Of a stretch of DNA of 64,000 nt, positions 58,259 through 64,000 are shown piece by piece (position 1 is the first letter of the stretch; the number at the start of each line of letters is the position of its first letter). The stretch is from Setomelanomma holmii (Eukaryota > Ascomycota > Dothideomycetes > Pleosporales > Phaeosphaeriaceae), in assembly GCA_010015745.1 (NCBI GenBank), contig ML978154.1, positions 210,668 to 274,667 of the forward strand, in the 5' to 3' direction. The notes beneath the pieces are model-generated. The model ran no database searches and was not told the DNA's origin. It was given only the letters and a program-made list of their open reading frames with translations. Position numbers and translations under genes: made by a program.

Positions 58259-61200
58259 ATGGCTGTCGGTAATTCGTCGGGAGAGAATCCAGTCATTCCG
58301 GAGACCGTCGTACAACAATCCATACTTCAGCAAGCACAAGCAGCCGCTGGCGCTGAAACCGAAACTGATCCCGTGGGGCCAATGAGGCACGAAGCTCTCC
58401 TGCAAGAGACTGATCTCGTCAATCCGGATGCGTCCGAGGATGACGCCCCTCCTCCACCCTACGGCGACGTGTATGGCGAAATCCGCAGCGAAAAAGATGG
58501 TCTAGGAACCAGTGCCTATGTCTCCGACGATGGCCGTGTCAACATCCGCATCAATCAACTCAATCGCCGGTTGTCCCAGATCTTCACTCCTGCTTTGGAC
58601 CAACACGTCCAGAGCGCCCAGGACAGTCGCTCGCCTCCCTCTCCATACATTCCCACTTCTTTGGGAGGAGACGAAGGAGTTCCTCCGCCCCCGCCCTTGA
58701 ATGTTGTTGTGCAGATCGTAGGCTCGCGCGGAGATGTGCAGCCGTTTGTTGCTTTAGGAAGAGTCTTAAAGAACACCTACGGCCATCGCGTACGAATCGC
58801 GACTCACCCCAACTTCAAGAATTTTGTGGAGGAGAATGGACTAGAATTTTTCAGTATTGGCGGCGATCCTTCCCAGCTGATGGCCTTTATGGTCAAGAAC
58901 CCTAGTCTAATGCCAGGCTTTCGTAGCCTGGTTAGTGGAGATATTGGTCGACGAAGGAGAGATGTCGCCGAGTACATCCAGGGTTGCTGGAGATCATGTT
59001 ACTTGACCGGTGACGGGATTACCGATGACGACCTTTCTGAGCTTGCGGCAAGACCTTTCGTTGCCGACTGCATCATCGCCAATCCCCCAAGTTTTGCCCA
59101 CATACATTGCGCAGAGAAGCTGGGCATCCCTCTTCATATCATGTTCACAATGCCATACTCCCCTACACAGGCTTTTCCACATCCGCTGGCCAATATCCAG
59201 TCTAATGCTGACCCTCAACTCACAAACTACGTAAGTTATGCCATGATCGAAGTCCTCTCGTGGCAGGGCTTAGGTGACATCATTAATCGATTCCGCACGA
59301 AGTGTCTTGGTTTGGACCCTGTGAGTCTATTTTGGGCTCCTGGCATGCTTCAGCGTCTCAAAGTTCCTCACACCTACTGCTGGTCTCCGGCCTTGATATC
59401 CAAGCCGAAAGACTGGGGTTCTCATGTATCCATCTCCGGGTTCTATTTTCTGAGATCAGCCGACTACAGCCCTGCACCTGATCTCCGGACATTTCTGGAC
59501 GCTGGCCCACCACCTGTCTATATAGGGTTTGGGAGCATCGTTTTGAAGGACCCCAATGCGATGACGGAGCTTATATTCAAAGCCGTGAAGAAGACTGGCC
59601 AGCGCCTCCTTCTATCGAAAGGCTGGGGTGGCATTGGGGCAGAAGAGCTTCACGTGCCGGACAGCGTTTTCATGCTAGGCAATGTACCCCATGACTGGCT
59701 TTTCAAGCAAGTGTCATGCGTTGTTCATCATGGCGGCGCGGGAACTACCGCGGCGGGTATTAGCGCAGGTGAGTACCCATGCTCAAAGTGCTTGAGACAC
59801 GAATGCTGACTTCGAACTCCACCGCTGCAGGCCGACCTACTTTAGTCGTCCCCTTCTTTGGAGATCAGCCTTTCTGGGGTGCGATGATTGCGCGAGCAGG
59901 TGCCGGTCCTGATCCAATCCCTCACAAACGACTTACGGCGGACAAGCTCGCTGATGCCATCAACTTCTGCCTAAGACCTGAAAGCCTGGATCGGGCTAGA
60001 GAACTCGCGAGCAAGATCTCAGTAGAACGAGGCAGCGACACGGGTGCTCAGTCATTCCATCAATACCTTGAGGTCGATCGACTCCGTTGTATGCTTGGAC
60101 CATCTCGAGCTGCCGTGTGGCGCATCAAGCGCACCCGAATTAGATTGAGCGCTTTCGCTGCCTGTACTTTGGCGAATGCAAACATGTTGGACTTTCATGA
60201 CCTGAAGCTCTTTAGAGCACAAGAATATTATACCGATGAAGGCCCTGTTGATCCAATCTCTGGACCTTTCACGGTAGCTTGTAGGGCGTTCAGCAACATG
60301 GCAATAGGCCTAGCCGACATTCCCTCGGAAACTTGGAAAGCAGTGCAGATGCCGTTCGGTCCCAGCGGACAGCAGTCCCAGAAAACAGTGCTCACAACAG
60401 AAAGTAATGCAGAGCCCCCATATGCGGGAGAGAAGTCAATTCCGCAGGATTCTCCAGCACGAAGTCAGACAAGCCTGAGCAAGGACCAGGACATGATGCG
60501 TCGCACAGGCCCGTACTCGAGCAAAGGGGTCGGTCGTTTCGCCAAGGCGCTCGTACAGTCGCCAATGGAACTTTCCGTAAGCATCACCAAGGGTTTTCAC
60601 AACATGCCTAAACTCTGGGGAGACGATACCGTGCGCCCTCAAGAACGAGTCAGCGACTTCAAGTCAGGTGTACAGGCAGTGGGGAAAGAGTTCGGCTATG
60701 GCTGGTACGATGGCGTTACTGGCTTAGTCATTCAACCCTGGAGAGGTGCTCAGAAAGAGGGCGTTAGCGGCTTTTTCAAGGGGATCGGTAAGGGAATGGG
60801 AGGATTTGTGGCTAAGCCTGGCGCGGCCTGCCTTGGTATCTTGGGTCATTCGATGAAGGGAGTACACAAAGAAGTGCAGAAAAGGTTCGGCAGCAATGTG
60901 CAGAACTACATCATCACCTCAAGGATAGCTCAAGGTTACGAGGAGTGGCTGCAAAGCTCGGATGAAGAGAAGGAAGACGTGCGGGTGCGGTGGAAGCTGA
61001 TCCAGAAGTACTTGAAGAAAAAGCAAGGAGTTGACGATGTGGTGCGTGATATCCTGGATACTCAAAGAAGAAAGAACGTGGACGATAGAGAGGGCCGCCA
61101 AAATGGTGGACGTACCATCAATCCTGCTCAGTCCGCCAGCAGCATAGATACCACGACTTTGGAATCCGCATCAGCCTCGCTCAGAGCACAGTTTTCCTCG

Positions 61201-61914
61201 CACTCTGCGAATATTGCACAGGGGGATATGCTCGGACCGGCCAGAATCGACGCAGATATCCGACAATTGAGTGAGGAGACCTCGCGCGGCGACGCAGAAA
61301 ACGATGTCGATGTTGAGCGCGCAATTCAGGAAAGTGTATCTCAGCTTCGCCGCCAACGACAAGAAGATATGAATCAGGATCATTTACGCCAGGTGCTGGC
61401 GGCTAGCGAAGCTGAAGCCCAGCGCCACGCACGGGAAATATCTGAGTACCAGGAACAGCTGGAACAAATCATTGCGCAGAGTCTACGGGAACAGAGACAG
61501 ATGCCGGGCAACAGAGGATGGGCACCACAAAGGGCCGACGATATCGAGCAAGATGCGGCTGTTGCGGAGGGGAGAGGAAAGTCCGAGCTGATGGAACAGA
61601 CGCCAGCCGCGATTAAGAGGTCGTTAAGCGTTCAACTACCTCCTTCATACGATACAGGGCATCTCGCGGGCACCACGCAAAGTGAGTTCGAAGCGTAAAA
61701 AAGGGGAGAGAAAACGACACAAGAGAAGACGGAAGAAGAGATTGTCATGGAGTATGTCAAGAAGCAAAGCCTTTTGGAAGCGCACCATCAAACCAAAGGC
61801 AAGGGCCGTGCTCCGCCGACGCAGGATAAAGACGACGAAGAGTTGCAAAAGGCATTGAGCTTGAGTATGATAGACCACGAAGATGGCGCGGAGAGCCGAT
61901 GTAATGAGGCGTGA
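58259..61914 (+). CDS. Sterol-glucosyltransferase-like enzyme with VPS13-like segment and UIMs
   Basis: Exons 58259-59768 and 59831-61681, plus a proposed third, 61724-61914, giving 1183 aa. Without the last splice the frame stops at 61698 (1125 aa). Residues 150-300 form the N-terminal GT28/UGT lobe (VVVQIVGSRGDVQPFVALGRVL...HRVRIATHPNFKNFV). The donor-sugar lobe contains PPVYIGFGSIVLKDP and [33 protein letters not shown], as in ATG26/UGT80 sterol glucosyltransferases, but no GRAM/PH part. Residues 790-850 (YGWYDGVTGLVIQPWRGAQ...GFFKGIGKGMGGFVAKPGAACLG) resemble the C-terminal helical repeat of VPS13/ATG2 lipid-transfer proteins. UIM-like motifs occur near 997 (VERAIQESVSQL), 1047 (LEQIIAQSLREQ) and at the very end (DDEELQKALSLSM). 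A membrane-associated lipid glycosyltransferase responding to ubiquitin is inferred. Confidence 0.88.
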
Positions 61915-62730
61915 GAATTGTTGCTGATGGTAACTCTCTCAAATGGGTGAATTCGAAAAGAGGCGGACTGTGGCAGCACCGAACTAGCAACAATTCTTTA
62001 CATACGACCATTGGACATTGAAATCAAGTTCTCTTGTCCTGTCCGTTGAATCTCGGAATTGCGCCTGTTTTACGAACACAGCAAACGGGTTCTGTGCAAT
62101 TTCCACCACCCGCCTGCCCACCAAGACTCTAAGCTCCCCACAAAGCGATGAAAATGAATGGGTAGCGTCCATTACACAAGACATGGATATATTACCATGC
62201 AGCGGATTTCATGCCAAGTACCGAATGATATCGGTTTCAAACCTCGAGCAGAGGTAGTCCTCCGCTCCAAAGCAAATCTGGTTGATAAGACCGATGATTA
62301 TGTGGACACTTAAGCGACCTCAAGCTGGCTCTGCAATTGATTGAATCCACAGCCCCGCTCGAGGCTTGAGCATGAGATCTAACGGTCTCCGTCAAACAAA
62401 GGTTGGCGGCCAATTGCTTCCTGCGGGCAGGAGGGGTTGACCCATATTGAAGAGCGTTGGGGTACCCTTATCTATTAGGCCACTCTGGGAGCTGCTCACA
62501 TTAAAGGCGGGATAACTTGTTTCTGTTGACTGGCAAATCGTACTTTTACCAGTACTTTCTACGCTGAACCTGCATTCAGAACGTTCCTTCTGCTTCTTCA
62601 AATCAAACACGATGGCATCACCAGCAATAGTACACTTTCCCTCCTTCATGCTCCAGATATGCGGAGAGCTGTATGCTCCAGCAAGCAGTTCTCCTGGCCG
62701 TAAAGATGCCGCATCGTAGCGAGCCATCCG
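61915..62730. other. Intergenic between glycosyltransferase and hydrolase pseudogene
   Basis: About 815 nt. A minus-strand frame at 62392-62727 (111 aa) has moderately protein-like composition but no motif and no context. I do not call it. Confidence 0.4.
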
Positions 62731-63520
62731 ATGACAGGAGTGAAAGAGCAGACGTCAGCCACCTATGCACGAGCACTATCAAAACCTGGCTTCCAGGTCC
62801 TCACCTTTGATGCTGACTACCGAGGAGAAAGCACCGGTGAACCTCGCGGCACGTCGAGGACAACAAGATTGCCCTTACCTACTTGACCACGCTCAAAGGG
62901 AAGATTGACCCTACCCGCATCGGGCGTTCTGGGTATCTGTGCCTCGGGTGGCTACACTTCATATGCTGTACAGTCCGACAGTCGCATTCATGCTCTTGCC
63001 ACCGCGAGTGCTGCCTACGTTGGGCGTATGACACGCTGTGGTGGTCTGCCCGAGAAGCAGAACAAGGCTGAAATCCCAAAGCTATAGCCGGGGCGCTGAA
63101 GTTAGCAGGGGAATGACGGACCAATGAAGCAGTCAAGCACCAGGAGGCGCTGCCCATGTTCCGACGGATAAGTCGAAGATTCCTGAGAGGGCAGATTCTT
63201 TCTTCAGAGATGCGGCAGCGTACTACGGAACCGCGCGAGGGCGGCACGAACGTTCAGACCAGAAGGTCCCGCCAATGAGTTACGGTCTTATGGTCAGCCA
63301 CGACTCGTTCAGGTTTCAGCATCTCATTGTCCCCAAGCCATTACTCATGATTGCTGGTAGCAATGCCCAGACTCTGCACTACAGCAAGACCGCTGTTGCT
63401 CTCGCAAGCGAACCCAAAGAGTTCTTCACCATACAAAGAAAGAACCATTCTGAGCTTTACGATGACGTGACAGAGACGGCGCCAAAACTTATTAAATTCT
63501 TTGGCCATTGTTTGCAGTAG
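62731..63520 (+). pseudogene. Alpha/beta-hydrolase (dienelactone-hydrolase-like) pseudogene
   Basis: Pieces of one hydrolase occur in order but in different frames: [62 protein letters not shown], then [36 protein letters not shown] (nucleophile Ser in GICASGG). After a scrambled middle come KPLLMIAGSNAQTLHYSKTAVALASEPKEFF and NHSELYDD, with a His where the catalytic one is expected, ending in PKLIKFFGHCLQ. At least two frameshifts occur near 62850 and 62930. The ATG at 62731 lacks the usual preceding strand, so the 5' end may also be lost. The family is clear from motif order; the product would be non-functional. Confidence 0.7.
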
Positions 63521-64000
63521 GTTCAACATCCTGTAGGCCGTTGTTACCAGAAAGTACGCAGTAACAAAAGTGGTCAACTGTCAGAGGATGCATATTTTTG
63601 GAAATTGCCGAGGAGATCGCACGATGCAGTAACGGAGGATTTATCTGGACCGGAACTGATAGCTCGTTGCAGTAAATTGTGGGATCGATTGCTGCGAAGG
63701 CCAAATGTCGCATAGATCGAGCGTACCTAGGTATATACGCGAGTCGGCTGCACGCACCCTGTTTTCCAAGCCGCTTTTCGTGGTCGGAGTACCCCCTGAA
63801 GTTCTAGGAAATCACCCCAGAACCAGGAATAGACACTGCGATTGGCGGCACTACACATATTGAGGACTTGCAGCTCATCAATGATAAGCGAGGCTGCTGC
63901 AATGACTCGCGAATTGTGGGGTCGAAGGGCGGCGATTGGACGGTTGCGCGCTGAGTAACCACCGTCCAAAGTAAGTCAGCAACGGCTACTGTACTTCCTT
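63521..64000. other. Right edge, nothing recognised
   Basis: About 480 nt with short unrecognised ORFs only. Confidence 0.4.

Overview
The window is nuclear DNA of a filamentous ascomycete (Pezizomycotina). The evidence is short GT...AG introns (about 42-91 nt, one of 181 nt) inside otherwise intact reading frames, fungal-specific families (FMC1, SRP40, exocyst SEC3, HET domain, DUF7703, CorA-like, STN1) and a decayed Fot1/pogo transposon. A Dothideomycete, perhaps Mycosphaerellales-like, is my best guess but it is inferred from gene style only. Exon joins given in the entries were worked out by hand; nearly all sum to whole codon numbers.

Layout. 1-1.2 kb: nested or abutting transposon remnants. 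1.2-12.9 kb: a dense housekeeping block with a mitochondrial EngB-type GTPase, FMC1, nucleolar SRP40, the large exocyst subunit SEC3 and a DUF1295 membrane protein. 13.9-15.5 kb: a CorA-like pseudogene. 15.7-26.2 kb: an alpha/beta hydrolase, a secreted FAD-linked oxidase, a DUF7703 membrane protein, an unrecognised nuclear-type protein, a J-domain protein and a CDA-fold deaminase. 27.5-30.7 kb: an NTF2/SnoaL-like mitochondrial protein, a secreted Cys-rich protein and the telomere-capping OB-fold protein STN1. 31.5-34.6 kb: two lineage-specific genes, one broken by an in-frame TAG. 35 kb: a degenerate minisatellite.

36.3-64 kb is an accessory-looking half. It holds a tandem pair of an undescribed Cys-pair-rich protein (one intact, one decayed), a HET-domain pseudogene, a nucleotide-sugar transporter-like protein, two secreted S8 subtilases (one with a stop in its signal peptide), two gene deserts of 3.7 and 5.1 kb, an MFS pseudogene, a large UDP-glycosyltransferase fused to a VPS13-like segment and ubiquitin-interacting motifs, and an alpha/beta-hydrolase pseudogene.

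The conserved genes do not form one pathway; they serve mitochondria (EngB, FMC1), the nucleolus (SRP40), secretion (SEC3) and telomeres (STN1). The most notable signals are the Cys-rich duplicate family, the glycosyltransferase/VPS13-like/UIM fusion with a 3'-terminal intron that decides whether the last UIM is made, and a run of recently broken accessory genes whose nonsense codons are mostly of the CpA-to-TpA type expected from RIP.
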